Shown: one piece after another, positions 1 to 5,447 of the stretch | Layout: each line of letters starts with the position of its first letter | How positions within the stretch are numbered: the stretch's first letter is position 1 | Origin: an uncultured Bacillaceae bacterium | GTDB taxonomy: Bacteria; Bacillota; Bacilli; Bacillales; Caldibacillaceae | DNA: 6,373 nucleotides | Assembly: GCA_937934645.1 (NCBI GenBank) | Contig: CALGYZ010000056.1 | Span: 1-6,373, forward strand | Direction of reading: 5' to 3' | Translations under genes and position numbers: made by a program | Notes under the pieces: model-generated | What the model saw: only the letters and a program-made list of their open reading frames with translations | What the model was told of the DNA's origin: nothing | The model's database searches: none

Positions 1-54
1 GAGAGCGCTACCTTGACAGGGTAGAGGTCGCTGGTTCGAGCCCAGTCGGAATCA
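1..54 (+). tRNA. tRNA-Val (anticodon GAC), 5' part cut off by the window edge
   Basis: The 3' three quarters of a tRNA are visible. The 3' side of the D stem is GAGC at 3-6. The anticodon stem CTACC/GGTAG (8-12/20-24) closes the 7-nt loop TTGACAG, with anticodon GAC at 15-17. A 5-nt variable region follows, then a T arm GCTGG-TTCGAGC-CCAGT (30-46), the acceptor 3' strand CGGAATC (47-53) and discriminator A (54). GAC reads GUC/GUU valine codons. The next three bases are TCA rather than CCA, so the CCA end is not encoded and would be added by tRNA nucleotidyltransferase, as is common for some Bacillus tRNA genes. The acceptor 5' strand and the 5' half of the D arm lie outside the window. Confidence 0.93.
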
Positions 55-59
55 TCATT

Positions 60-104
60 AAAAGCCTTTAATCTTTACAAGGATTAAAGGCTTTTTCATT
101 TTTT
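60..104 (+). terminator. Rho-independent terminator after tRNA-Val
   Basis: A 14-bp perfect stem (60-73 pairing with 82-95) with an 8-nt loop is followed by a T-rich tail (92-96 and 99-104). It starts six bases after the tRNA discriminator, so it ends the tRNA transcript. The minus-strand reading frame arriving from the right has its TAA inside this hairpin at 68-70, so the structure may also end that transcript, although its T tail on that side is poor. Confidence 0.88.
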
Positions 105-250
105 AAAATAAAGTAGATCCGTTCAATCACCAAAATAAAATGAATTTCTGTCCCCGCTATATAACATTTCCCACATATAGAATACAGCCGTTCAATTGAT
201 CCCTCTTCAAATACTTTCACCGCTTTGCTTCTACATTCATTCAGTTTCAT
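68..250 (-). CDS. small hypothetical protein, or 3' half of a split gene
   Basis: This 60-codon frame starts at ATG 250 and ends inside the tRNA terminator hairpin. I do not recognise the product. It has a charged N-terminal part (KAVKVFEEG), a CGKC pair near residues 26-29, and a hydrophobic stretch IHFILVIERIYFIL (about 36-49). A purine-rich GGAAGGAAG lies about 12 nt before the ATG, which is a long spacing. The frame immediately upstream on the same strand (260-433) is in exactly the same reading frame and is separated only by one TAA and three codons. The two may therefore be one protein of about 120 residues interrupted by a nonsense codon, or a tightly linked pair of small genes. It could also be chance, though the sequence looks protein-like. 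Confidence 0.35.
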   Translation of the reverse strand: MKLNECRSKAVKVFEEGSIERLYSICGKCYIAGTEIHFILVIERIYFILKNEKAFNPCKD

Positions 251-259
251 CTGATTGAT

Positions 260-433
260 TTACTTCCTTCCGTCAATACTTGGAATTTTTCCGGTTACAA
301 AAGGATCAAAAATTAATTCATCTCTGTTATATAAATTGATTAGGTCATAAGAATTAATCAGTATATGGGATTTTTGAATCATAATACATTTATCAAAACA
401 GTGAAGTGTATGGCATTTAAGCATTTTAAGCAT
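260..433 (-). CDS. small hypothetical protein, or 5' half of a split gene
   Basis: This 57-codon frame runs from ATG 433 to TAA 260-262. The C-terminal half is polar and protein-like (SYDLINLYNRDELIFDPFVTGKIPSIDGRK); the N-terminal part contains several Cys and His residues (Cys7, Cys12, Cys16, His8, His11). No good Shine-Dalgarno precedes ATG 433, 424 or 382, so the true start is uncertain. A TTGACA box at 477-482 (minus strand) with a weak TACAAA 18 nt downstream could drive it. Its TAA is the only stop between it and the next frame (68-250), which lies in the same phase. No family recognised. Confidence 0.35.
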   Translation of the reverse strand: MLKMLKCHTLHCFDKCIMIQKSHILINSYDLINLYNRDELIFDPFVTGKIPSIDGRK

Positions 434-452
434 TGTTTTCTCATTTTATGTT

Positions 453-482
453 TTTGTAAATATTTTCTTCAGATTATGTCAA
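453..482 (-). promoter_or_regulatory. possible sigma-A promoter for the 433-68 reading frames
   Basis: On the minus strand a perfect TTGACA (477-482) is followed after 18 nt by TACAAA (453-458), a 4-of-6 match to TATAAT. The start point would lie near 446, leaving only about 13 nt before ATG 433. The -35 is good and the -10 is weak. Confidence 0.3.
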
Positions 483-561
483 TAAATCTTTCTGATAATG
501 TTGTGTAGACAATAATAGAATGTATCTATACTGGAGTTGATCAAAATCTGGAGGGAGAAAA

Positions 562-714
562 TTGAAACGGCTCAAGTGGTGGATTGATTGCCGCATATTC
601 AATAAACACCGCTGCTCAATCTATACCCACAGATGTCTGATTTGCGGGAAATTGAGCAAGAGATATGTTACGGAGTCAGAAGAATCGGAAAATAAACAGC
701 TGGCCAAATCATAA
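562..714 (+). CDS. 50-residue cysteine-rich basic protein, putative zinc-binding
   Basis: The frame begins with TTG at 562 and ends at TAA 712-714. GGAGGGAG at 550-557 lies at the right distance before the TTG, which makes this a convincing short gene despite the non-ATG start. The product is basic and Trp-rich at the N-terminus (MKRLKWWIDCRIF), with Cys10, His16, Cys18, His23, Cys25 and Cys28. The last pair forms a CxxCGK knuckle typical of small zinc ribbons, and the C-terminal tail (about 35-50) is polar and probably disordered. The layout resembles short phage or Bacillus proteins with a C-x-LF-x-H...CxxCGK pattern, but I cannot name a family. A possible promoter is TATACT (527-532) with TAGACA (506-511) only 15 nt upstream. 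It reads divergently from the 433-68 frames. Confidence 0.6.
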   Translation: MKRLKWWIDCRIFNKHRCSIYTHRCLICGKLSKRYVTESEESENKQLAKS

Positions 715-1050
715 CCATTTTCTATTGTCCGTTAGTTTATTCCCGTTTTGCTTCCATAACCTCAAGGACGTATTGCAGATCTGGTTTTTATAATAGATTT
801 CACTTCCGTGAGTATACTTTCCACTTTGTTGTCTTTTTTTGCTTTTTTCAACCGGTTATAATTGCTGGTTATCCGGAATTTTACTCTTATTGTATAAGAA
901 TTTAGGCCCGGTCTCACAATATGAATAAACAACGGGGAGCTTACTTAAAGGTTCAAGGAATGATATAATCAGATTAGCCTGTCTTGAAATGATTTTTTAA
1001 TATAATATTTTCTTCAATTCCGGAGAATCAAGCATAAAAGGATGACAACA
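715..1050. other. gene-poor stretch before the UPF0756 gene
   Basis: No confident gene is seen here. On the minus strand a frame from TTG 932 to TGA 762-764 (56 codons, no RBS) ends in a lysine-rich amphipathic-looking segment (RLKKAKKDNKVESILTEVKSI). If the five-T run at 785-789 were one base shorter, that frame would continue as KPDLQYVLEVMEAKRE and stop at 737-739. This may be a decayed gene end or chance. The right end carries the promoter and leader of the UPF0756 gene. No terminator hairpin was found after the 714 stop. Confidence 0.4.
961..969 (+). promoter_or_regulatory. extended -10 promoter for the UPF0756 gene
   Basis: TGATATAAT matches the extended -10 element TGnTATAAT exactly. 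No good -35 lies 16-18 nt upstream (TTACTT is the closest), which fits an extended -10 promoter. Transcription would start near 976 and give a leader of about 75 nt. A second TATAAT at 1001-1006 lacks a properly spaced -35. Confidence 0.55.
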
Positions 1051-1506
1051 ATGGAAGCATACTTATTTTTACTGCTGCTGCTTGCAGCCGGTCTAATTGT
1101 GAAGAATTACTCACTTATATTTTCCATTCTTTTTCTTTTGGTAGTAAAAATTTTTGTTAATAGTGAAAAATTATTTTTAATCCTGCAAACAAAAGGAATT
1201 AACTGGGGAGTTACGGTAATTACCATTGCCGTCCTCACCCCGGTTGCTACAGGACAAATCGGTTTTAAAGACTTATTTGCATCTTTAAAATCCCCTTATG
1301 CTTGGATCGCCCTCGGTTCCGGAATATTGGTTGCCCTTCTTGCAAAAAACGGTGTTGTCCTTCTTGCGAAAGATCCCCATATAACAACAGCCCTCGTATT
1401 AGGTACGATTCTCGCTGTAACTTTGTTTAAAGGTGTTGCGGTCGGACCATTAATCGGTGCAGGAATTGCCTGGGCAGCTATGAAAGTATTCGGATTGTTG
1501 CAATAA
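1051..1506 (+). CDS. ytwI: UPF0756 (DUF441) family membrane protein, YtwI-like
   Basis: This 151-residue integral membrane protein is of unknown function. Its sequence resembles Bacillus YtwI closely in the motifs LFLLLLLAAGLIVKN near the start, KGINWGVT-ITIAVLTPVATG (about 48-69), YAWIALGSGI, KDPHITTALVLGTI and LFKGVAVGPLIGAGIA near the end. About four to five hydrophobic segments cover most of the chain (roughly 4-17, 20-37, 52-68, 84-103, 113-147). An in-frame ATG at 1042 exists, but it would leave the AAAAGGA box (1036-1042) overlapping the start codon. ATG 1051 sits eight bases after that box and is preferred. The gene appears monocistronic, with an extended -10 promoter upstream and a strong terminator just after. 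Function in the family is not established. Confidence 0.93.
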   Translation: MEAYLFLLLLLAAGLIVKNYSLIFSILFLLVVKIFVNSEKLFLILQTKGINWGVTVITIAVLTPVATGQIGFKDLFASLKSPYAWIALGSGILVALLAKNGVVLLAKDPHITTALVLGTILAVTLFKGVAVGPLIGAGIAWAAMKVFGLLQ

Positions 1507-1534
1507 AACGAACCGTCATACTTGAAAATCCGGA

Positions 1535-1578
1535 GAATAAAAAAAGAGAAGTGTTGTTGCACTTCTCTTTTTTTATTC
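1535..1578. terminator. bidirectional Rho-independent terminator
   Basis: A perfect 19-bp stem (1535-1553 with 1560-1578) closes a 6-nt loop. The core is GAGAAGTG/CACTTCTC, flanked by runs of seven A and seven T. On either strand the hairpin ends in a U run, so it can terminate the UPF0756 transcript from the left and the dioxygenase transcript, whose stop codon is at 1581-1583, from the right. Confidence 0.93.
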
Positions 1579-1580
1579 CA

Positions 1581-2711
1581 TTAACGGAATGCTGCTTTAA
1601 ATTCTCCGGTAACTTCTTGATGACCGTTATTTTTAACATAAACTTGTTCTTGCTCAAGATCGAACCTTTCCATAATCGGCAGATCGTTGACAGAGAACAA
1701 GTAGGAATCTTCTGTAGCTTTATGCTCATACCAAGCCCAGTTCGGAACAACGAAGTAATCGCCTTGTTTCCAGTCAAAGCGTACGCCGTTGATAACAGAG
1801 TATCCGGAACCTCTATGCACATGGTAAACGGTTGAGTGCGTGTGACGCAGCGCCTTTGTATGGAAGTCTGCCGGCAGAAATTGCATTCTTGTACCGAGTG
1901 TCGGATTTGCAGATTTTCCGGTTGACGGGTTGAAATATTCAACTGCATAACCGTGGTACGGATCCGGATCAAACTCCATCAATCCTTTAATGGCATCGAC
2001 TGTACGGCTCCATTTGTAGTTTGCGAGCGGAGCAATGGTGTATTTCGCATCACCGACAGGACGTACCATACCGCCGCGATAACGTTTTTCACTGAAGTTA
2101 TCCGGAACTTCAGGTTTTTGCAATCCATCTTCTTCTTCATACGGATCAAAAAATGTACCGCCGATAGCATAAACAGTAGGAATATCCAATGCATCCATCC
2201 ATAACATCGGCTCTGTACCCAAATGCTCATGACCGTGCCATAAGCCTTTAGGTGTGATCAAAAAGTCGCCCTCTTCCATGAATACACGTTGCCCCTGAAC
2301 AATTGTATATGCTCCCGTACCTTTGGAAATAAAGCGAAGAGCGTTTTGGGAATGACGATGAGAAGGAGCTTTTTCACCCGGCAACAAGCTTTGAACGGCA
2401 ACATAAATTGTTTGGGTTGTAGATGCCCATCCCCAAGGTTTACGGTAAGTTAAGCCCGGGTTTTGGAAATAAATGGCACGACGTTCACCGCCGCGTTCTG
2501 GTGTAAAAATCTCAGCCGCTTCGGCCATTTTCTTTTCAATCAGTTCGCTGCTCCAAAGATATGCTTCTGCCTGAGGAGTCGGCGTCGGATTCATAATCTC
2601 AGGAATTGCTTCCCAAAGCGGACCAAGATTGTACTGCTGGATATCTTTTGTGAAATCGGTTACAATTGAGCTTTTCATAAACTCTTTAATATCTTCTTTT
2701 GTTTCAGACAT
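1581..2711 (-). CDS. gentisate 1,2-dioxygenase
   Basis: This non-haem Fe(II) bicupin enzyme (EC 1.13.11.4) opens the ring of gentisate (2,5-dihydroxybenzoate) to maleylpyruvate in the cytoplasm. The 376-residue chain is the usual length. The N-terminal cupin carries PSHRHSQNALRFI with His118 and His120, and WHGHEH with His159; these three align with the Fe ligands known in the salicylate/gentisate dioxygenase family. The C-terminal cupin keeps HTHSTVYHVHRGSG (His290, His292) and WYEH (His330). Start ATG 2711 is preceded by AAAGGGG at 9-nt spacing. It lies 111 bp downstream of the FAH-family gene in the same orientation and is probably co-transcribed with it, ending at the 1535-1578 terminator. 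Salicylate or 1-hydroxy-2-naphthoate dioxygenases are close relatives, but the adjacent 3-hydroxybenzoate 6-hydroxylase gene favours gentisate. The reading frame is intact. Confidence 0.93.
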   Translation of the reverse strand: MSETKEDIKEFMKSSIVTDFTKDIQQYNLGPLWEAIPEIMNPTPTPQAEAYLWSSELIEKKMAEAAEIFTPERGGERRAIYFQNPGLTYRKPWGWASTTQTIYVAVQSLLPGEKAPSHRHSQNALRFISKGTGAYTIVQGQRVFMEEGDFLITPKGLWHGHEHLGTEPMLWMDALDIPTVYAIGGTFFDPYEEEDGLQKPEVPDNFSEKRYRGGMVRPVGDAKYTIAPLANYKWSRTVDAIKGLMEFDPDPYHGYAVEYFNPSTGKSANPTLGTRMQFLPADFHTKALRHTHSTVYHVHRGSGYSVINGVRFDWKQGDYFVVPNWAWYEHKATEDSYLFSVNDLPIMERFDLEQEQVYVKNNGHQEVTGEFKAAFR

Positions 2712-2746
2712 GATGCATTACCCCTTTACTTGATTTTATTTATTAA

Positions 2747-2785
2747 AGAGGGAGCGGTGGGACCAGAGGTCCCGCCTTTCCCTTT
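2747..2785. other. long hairpin between the hydrolase and dioxygenase genes
   Basis: GGGACC-AGA-GGTCCC (2759-2773) forms a tight 6-bp stem, extended by weaker pairs to 2747/2785. As minus-strand RNA, the sense of the operon, the outer part has mismatches; as plus-strand RNA several become G-U pairs. No T run follows in the operon direction, so it is not a standard terminator. An RNA processing or stabilising element that sets dioxygenase levels relative to the hydrolase, or a partial terminator, is possible. A weak promoter for the dioxygenase (AAGACA, 16 nt, GATAAT) can also be drawn just upstream of the hairpin on the minus strand. Confidence 0.5.
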
Positions 2786-2822
2786 ATTATCCGTACCAAT
2801 CTGAACATGTCTTTATGTTTAT

Positions 2823-3773
2823 TTAACGGGCCGGTACAACGTCTATTTTCTTCACTTTATTCTCAAGTACCCCGATCTTATCAATTTCAATCGTAACAAC
2901 ATCCCCGTCTTTCAAGTATTGCGGTGGATTCATTGCGGTTCCGACACCTCCGGGGGTACCTGTCAACACGACATCACCCGGCTCCAGGGTCATCAATCCT
3001 GACAAGAAGGAAACCAGCTTTTTCACATCAAATACAAGATTTTCTGTATTGGAGTTTTGACGTACTTCACCGTTTACTCTCAGTGTAACTTCCAAACCGG
3101 AAGGATTCTGCAATTCATCCGCTGTTACCAAATGCGGTCCCATCGGTAATGAACCGTCAACAGTTTTTCCTTGCAGCCATTGCAAGGTCCGCCGCTGGAT
3201 ATCCCGGTAAGTTACGTCGTTAGCAATGGTATAACCTGCAACGTAATCCAGTGCCTCTTCTTCCGATACGTTACGGGCTCTTTTGCCTATAACGAAAGCA
3301 AATTCAGCCTCATAGTCCAATTGTTCGGAAATGGGATATAACGGAATATCGTCTTCCGGTCCCAAGATCGTGTTGGCAAACTTTGCAAACACAACCGGAT
3401 GGGTCGGTAACTCCCTGCCCATTTCCAAAATATGTTCACGGTAGTTGTGGCCTACGCAAATGATTTTCCCCGGATTTCTAACCGGTGCTTCCACTTTTAC
3501 CGCATTCCGGTCAAAAATTACTTTTTTATCAAAGCTGTCCGGATTGTTCAAAATAAACTCCACAGCTTTGTTGGCGATTTCGACGGATTCTCTCCCGCCC
3601 TGATAAAACTCATCTGTATTTTCCGGTACAAAAGCATGGGCAATTTCTTTGTATCTGTATTTACCTTCTGATTTCAATTGAGCCTGGTAAGCATAGTTTA
3701 AATCGACAATTTTGTCATCAACAATTGCCCCGGCCCTGATTTCTCCCTGATGTTTATAGTTAATAAGCTTCAT
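2823..3773 (-). CDS. FAH-family acylpyruvate hydrolase (fumarylpyruvate or maleylpyruvate hydrolase)
   Basis: This 316-residue enzyme of the fumarylacetoacetate hydrolase family would cleave the C-C bond of the ring-fission product, giving pyruvate plus fumarate or maleate. An N-terminal domain (about 1-75) precedes the FAH catalytic domain. Visible motifs are IICVGHNYREH (105-114), the divalent-metal ligands YEAEF (Glu155, Glu157) and NDVTYRD (Asp186), GKTVDGSLPMGP (202-213) and VLTGTPGGVG (269-278). ATG 3773 follows GGAGGGG at 5-7 nt spacing. It heads the hydrolase-dioxygenase transcript with its own strong promoter at 3833-3861 and an operator-like site at 3804-3820. Context assigns the gentisate pathway. 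Whether it acts on fumarylpyruvate or directly on maleylpyruvate cannot be read from sequence. Other FAH members (5-oxopent-3-ene-tricarboxylate decarboxylase, ureidoglycolate lyase) are less likely here. Confidence 0.88.
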   Translation of the reverse strand: MKLINYKHQGEIRAGAIVDDKIVDLNYAYQAQLKSEGKYRYKEIAHAFVPENTDEFYQGGRESVEIANKAVEFILNNPDSFDKKVIFDRNAVKVEAPVRNPGKIICVGHNYREHILEMGRELPTHPVVFAKFANTILGPEDDIPLYPISEQLDYEAEFAFVIGKRARNVSEEEALDYVAGYTIANDVTYRDIQRRTLQWLQGKTVDGSLPMGPHLVTADELQNPSGLEVTLRVNGEVRQNSNTENLVFDVKKLVSFLSGLMTLEPGDVVLTGTPGGVGTAMNPPQYLKDGDVVTIEIDKIGVLENKVKKIDVVPAR

Positions 3774-3803
3774 ACATTCCCCTCCATTTGGATGTTCACT
3801 AAT

Positions 3804-3820
3804 AGAGAACTTGGTTTCCT
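3804..3820. promoter_or_regulatory. candidate IclR-family operator in the hydrolase leader (imperfect copy)
   Basis: AGAGAAC-TTG-GTTTCCT has the same 7-3-7 layout as the perfect palindrome at 5387-5403. The left arm is identical and the right arm matches 5 of 7. On the minus strand it lies 12 nt downstream of the -10 box, about +7 to +23, where a bound repressor would block initiation or early elongation. No binding data exist; the assignment rests on similarity of sequence and position. Confidence 0.55.
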
Positions 3821-3832
3821 TATCCTAAAAAT

Positions 3833-3861
3833 ATCATATTACTTAATTCCAAAAATGTCAA
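3833..3861 (-). promoter_or_regulatory. sigma-A promoter of the hydrolase-dioxygenase operon
   Basis: On the minus strand TTGACA (3856-3861) is a perfect -35. It is followed after exactly 17 nt by TATGAT (3833-3838), a 5-of-6 match to TATAAT. Transcription would start near 3826, about 53 nt before the hydrolase ATG. It lies between the transporter remnant and the hydrolase, so these two genes can be expressed independently of the broken permease. Confidence 0.82.
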
Positions 3862-3887
3862 TATTAAATTCATTCAGAAAATAAATC

Positions 3888-4499
3888 TTATTTGAACAAG
3901 CCGGGGAGCCACGTCACATTACCCGGAACAAATTTAATGATAAAGAGTGCAACAACCAATGTTACCAAAAACAGCCAAATGGAACAGACCAGTTTGCCGA
4001 TTTTCGGATCGGATGTTACGGAAGCAACAAATAATCCTGCACCAATCGACGGAGTCAACAAACCGATTGTTAAATTGATGCATATGATGATTCCGAAATG
4101 AACAGGATCAATTTGGTAATTGGCAGTCAATGGGATAAAGATTGACACAAGAATAATTAAAGCTGAAATGCCATCCAGCACCATTCCGATAAGAAAGAAC
4201 CAGCAGCATAAACACGAACGAATGATCCGTTAAAGTTGTCATCCATCCGGCAATCATCTGCGGAATGCGTTCAAAGGACAACCTCCAGCTGAAAATATTC
4301 GCCCTGACAATGAACATCATAATCGTCGCTGTTGTCATCGCCATGTTCACAAGAATACCGAGCAAGTTTTTCAATTTAATTTTTTTGTATAAAAACACAC
4401 CGATGAGCAGCGCGGTGATGCAAGCCACGGCTGCCACATCAGAAGCCGTGAACACTCCGGATAAAATCCCGGCAATATTTATGGAAATATTAATAAAAA
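3888..4499 (-). pseudogene. TRAP transporter large permease (DctM family), truncated and frameshifted remnant
   Basis: TRAP systems import organic acids with a periplasmic-type binding protein, a small permease (DctQ) and a 12-TM large permease (DctM, about 425 residues). Here only roughly the last 200 residues remain. The upstream frame reads GILSGVFTASDVAAVACITALLIG through FSWRLSFERIPQMIAG to DHSFVFMLL. Near 4190-4205 the match shifts frame to LIGMVLDGISALIILVSIF, then IDPVHFGIIICINLTIGLLTPSIGAGLFVAS and WLPGLFK at the stop (3888-3890). The join needs two bases added or one removed. The N-terminal half, DctQ and the binding protein are absent; the remnant abuts the stop codon of the IclR gene (4500-4502) with no space for a start region. 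It probably supplied 3-hydroxybenzoate or gentisate uptake originally. It is not functional as it stands. Confidence 0.9.
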
Positions 4500-5261
4500 C
4501 TAATTGTAATAACCGTAAAATTCAGATATTTCATGAGCAACATTAAGGACATACTTGCTGACCGGATCATCGCATGATTTCGGCACTGTTTCTGTATGGC
4601 CGACAACCGTAATGGCACCAATTAAATCCCGTTTGTAATTAAAAATCGGCACACTGAAAGATGAAACGTGTTTAACAAGTGGCTCAACCTTCGACGCAAA
4701 TAATGTTTTCCGCGTCTGTTCCTGTTGTTTTTGAATCTTTTTTAATTCCCCTTCATCATATTTTTCATATTCCTTCTCTTTCCATTCCTTCATCGGCTCG
4801 GCCTTCTTAAACGATGAAAATACAATTCCCGTTGATGAATTCAGCGGCAAAGTCGTTCCAATTTGGGCACCGATATTAATTCCATAATGCGCGCTCAATA
4901 TATAGGAGACAAGCGGGCCATTGGGTGTCGGGATTGCTAAAAGTGCAGTTAAATTTGTATTCTCGTTTATCTTTTTAAAAAACGGAATAGCGGTTTCAAT
5001 TAATGAAGATTGGGACAGAGCAACATTTCCAAGCCGGATTAATTTCGGTTCCAGGCTGTATGTGTTCGTTTCGGGATTTCTGTAAACTGCCCCGTGCATG
5101 CAAAGCGTTGCAAGATATTTATGTAAATTACTCTTCGACATGGACGTGACCTTTTGAATATCCGTGAATTTCATCGGTTCTTTCTCGTTTGCCAGTATAT
5201 CAAGCAAGTCAAGGCCGATTTGCAATGACTGGATCACTGAAGATTTTGTAACTTCAGCCAT
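4500..5261 (-). CDS. IclR-family transcriptional regulator
   Basis: This 253-residue regulator has an N-terminal winged helix-turn-helix (about 8-75; recognition region FTDIQKVTSMSKSNLHKYLATL at 32-53) and a C-terminal IclR effector domain (about 85-250) with the usual VPIFNYKRDLIGAITVVG segment (204-221). IclR proteins commonly control aromatic-acid catabolic genes in response to the substrate or an intermediate. ATG 5261 is chosen because AAGGGGGGG lies 7 nt upstream and a promoter with -10 at 5296-5301 precedes it; an open frame continues to an ATG at 5324, but that would overlap the -35 box. It is divergent from the hydroxylase gene and lies upstream of the transporter remnant. Likely targets are the palindromes at 5387-5403 and 3804-3820. 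Whether it represses or activates is not shown; the site positions suggest repression. The frame is intact. Confidence 0.9.
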   Translation of the reverse strand: MAEVTKSSVIQSLQIGLDLLDILANEKEPMKFTDIQKVTSMSKSNLHKYLATLCMHGAVYRNPETNTYSLEPKLIRLGNVALSQSSLIETAIPFFKKINENTNLTALLAIPTPNGPLVSYILSAHYGINIGAQIGTTLPLNSSTGIVFSSFKKAEPMKEWKEKEYEKYDEGELKKIQKQQEQTRKTLFASKVEPLVKHVSSFSVPIFNYKRDLIGAITVVGHTETVPKSCDDPVSKYVLNVAHEISEFYGYYN

Positions 5262-5295
5262 AAGATCGCCCCCCCTTGTGTTGTTAATAAATTTC

Positions 5296-5324
5296 ATTAT
5301 AGGAAAAAGACAAATTTTATTCAA
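5296..5324 (-). promoter_or_regulatory. sigma-A promoter of the IclR-family gene
   Basis: On the minus strand TTGAAT (5319-5324) is followed after 17 nt by a perfect TATAAT (5296-5301). The transcript would start near 5289, about 28 nt before the ATG. This supports the start at 5261. The palindrome at 5387-5403 is more than 60 bp upstream of this promoter, so autoregulation from that site would need looping or overlap effects. Confidence 0.8.
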
Positions 5325-5349
5325 TTTTTTATTTTTTTTAAATTTGATA

Positions 5350-5377
5350 TTGACTTAATTATCTAAAATGTTATAAA
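5350..5377 (+). promoter_or_regulatory. sigma-A promoter of the hydroxylase gene
   Basis: TTGACT (5350-5355) and TATAAA (5372-5377) are separated by 16 nt. An A/T-tract region (about 5320-5345) directly upstream could act as an UP element or curved DNA. The start point would be near 5384, immediately before the 17-bp palindrome. Confidence 0.75.
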
Positions 5378-5386
5378 GTTTCAGTA

Positions 5387-5403
5387 AGAGAACTATGTTC
5401 TCT
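5387..5403. promoter_or_regulatory. perfect 17-bp palindrome, candidate IclR-family operator
   Basis: AGAGAAC-TAT-GTTCTCT is a perfect 7-3-7 inverted repeat starting 9 nt after the hydroxylase -10 box (about +3 to +19). Its size and symmetry fit binding by a dimeric winged-HTH regulator, and the neighbouring divergent IclR gene is the obvious candidate. A second, imperfect copy precedes the hydrolase gene at 3804-3820. It is too short, and lacks a T run, to be a terminator. Confidence 0.7.
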
Positions 5404-5447
5404 AAAAATGGACAACAGGAGACAAAAACAAACAGGGGGTATGCAAA

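Noticed and set aside
1..60. tRNA-Val 3' end as an integration site for a genomic island
   Set aside because: No duplicate of the tRNA 3' end, integrase gene or other mobility gene was found in the window.
337..360. TGATTA/TAATCA inverted repeat
   Set aside because: Only 6 bp with a 12-nt gap, inside a possible coding frame; too weak to call.
411..436. Three GCATT repeats spaced 8-9 nt
   Set aside because: They are too short and AT-rich to distinguish from background; no CRISPR-like or iteron structure.
921..968. 15-residue ORF that could be a leader peptide upstream of the UPF0756 gene
   Set aside because: No RBS, and it overlaps the extended -10 promoter, so it would lie upstream of the transcript start.
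1692..1708. AGAGAAC half-site inside the dioxygenase gene resembling the operator arm
   Set aside because: The other arm is absent (TAGGAAT instead of GTTCTCT) and it lies within coding sequence far from a promoter; chance occurrence.
1478..1972. Long minus-strand frame of 164 codons overlapping the dioxygenase end and the terminator
   Set aside because: It is a shadow in another frame of the well-supported dioxygenase gene and runs through the terminator hairpin.
5262..5324. N-terminal extension of the IclR gene to ATG 5324
   Set aside because: The extension overlaps the iclR promoter and has no RBS, while ATG 5261 has AAGGGGGGG at ideal spacing and begins typical family sequence.
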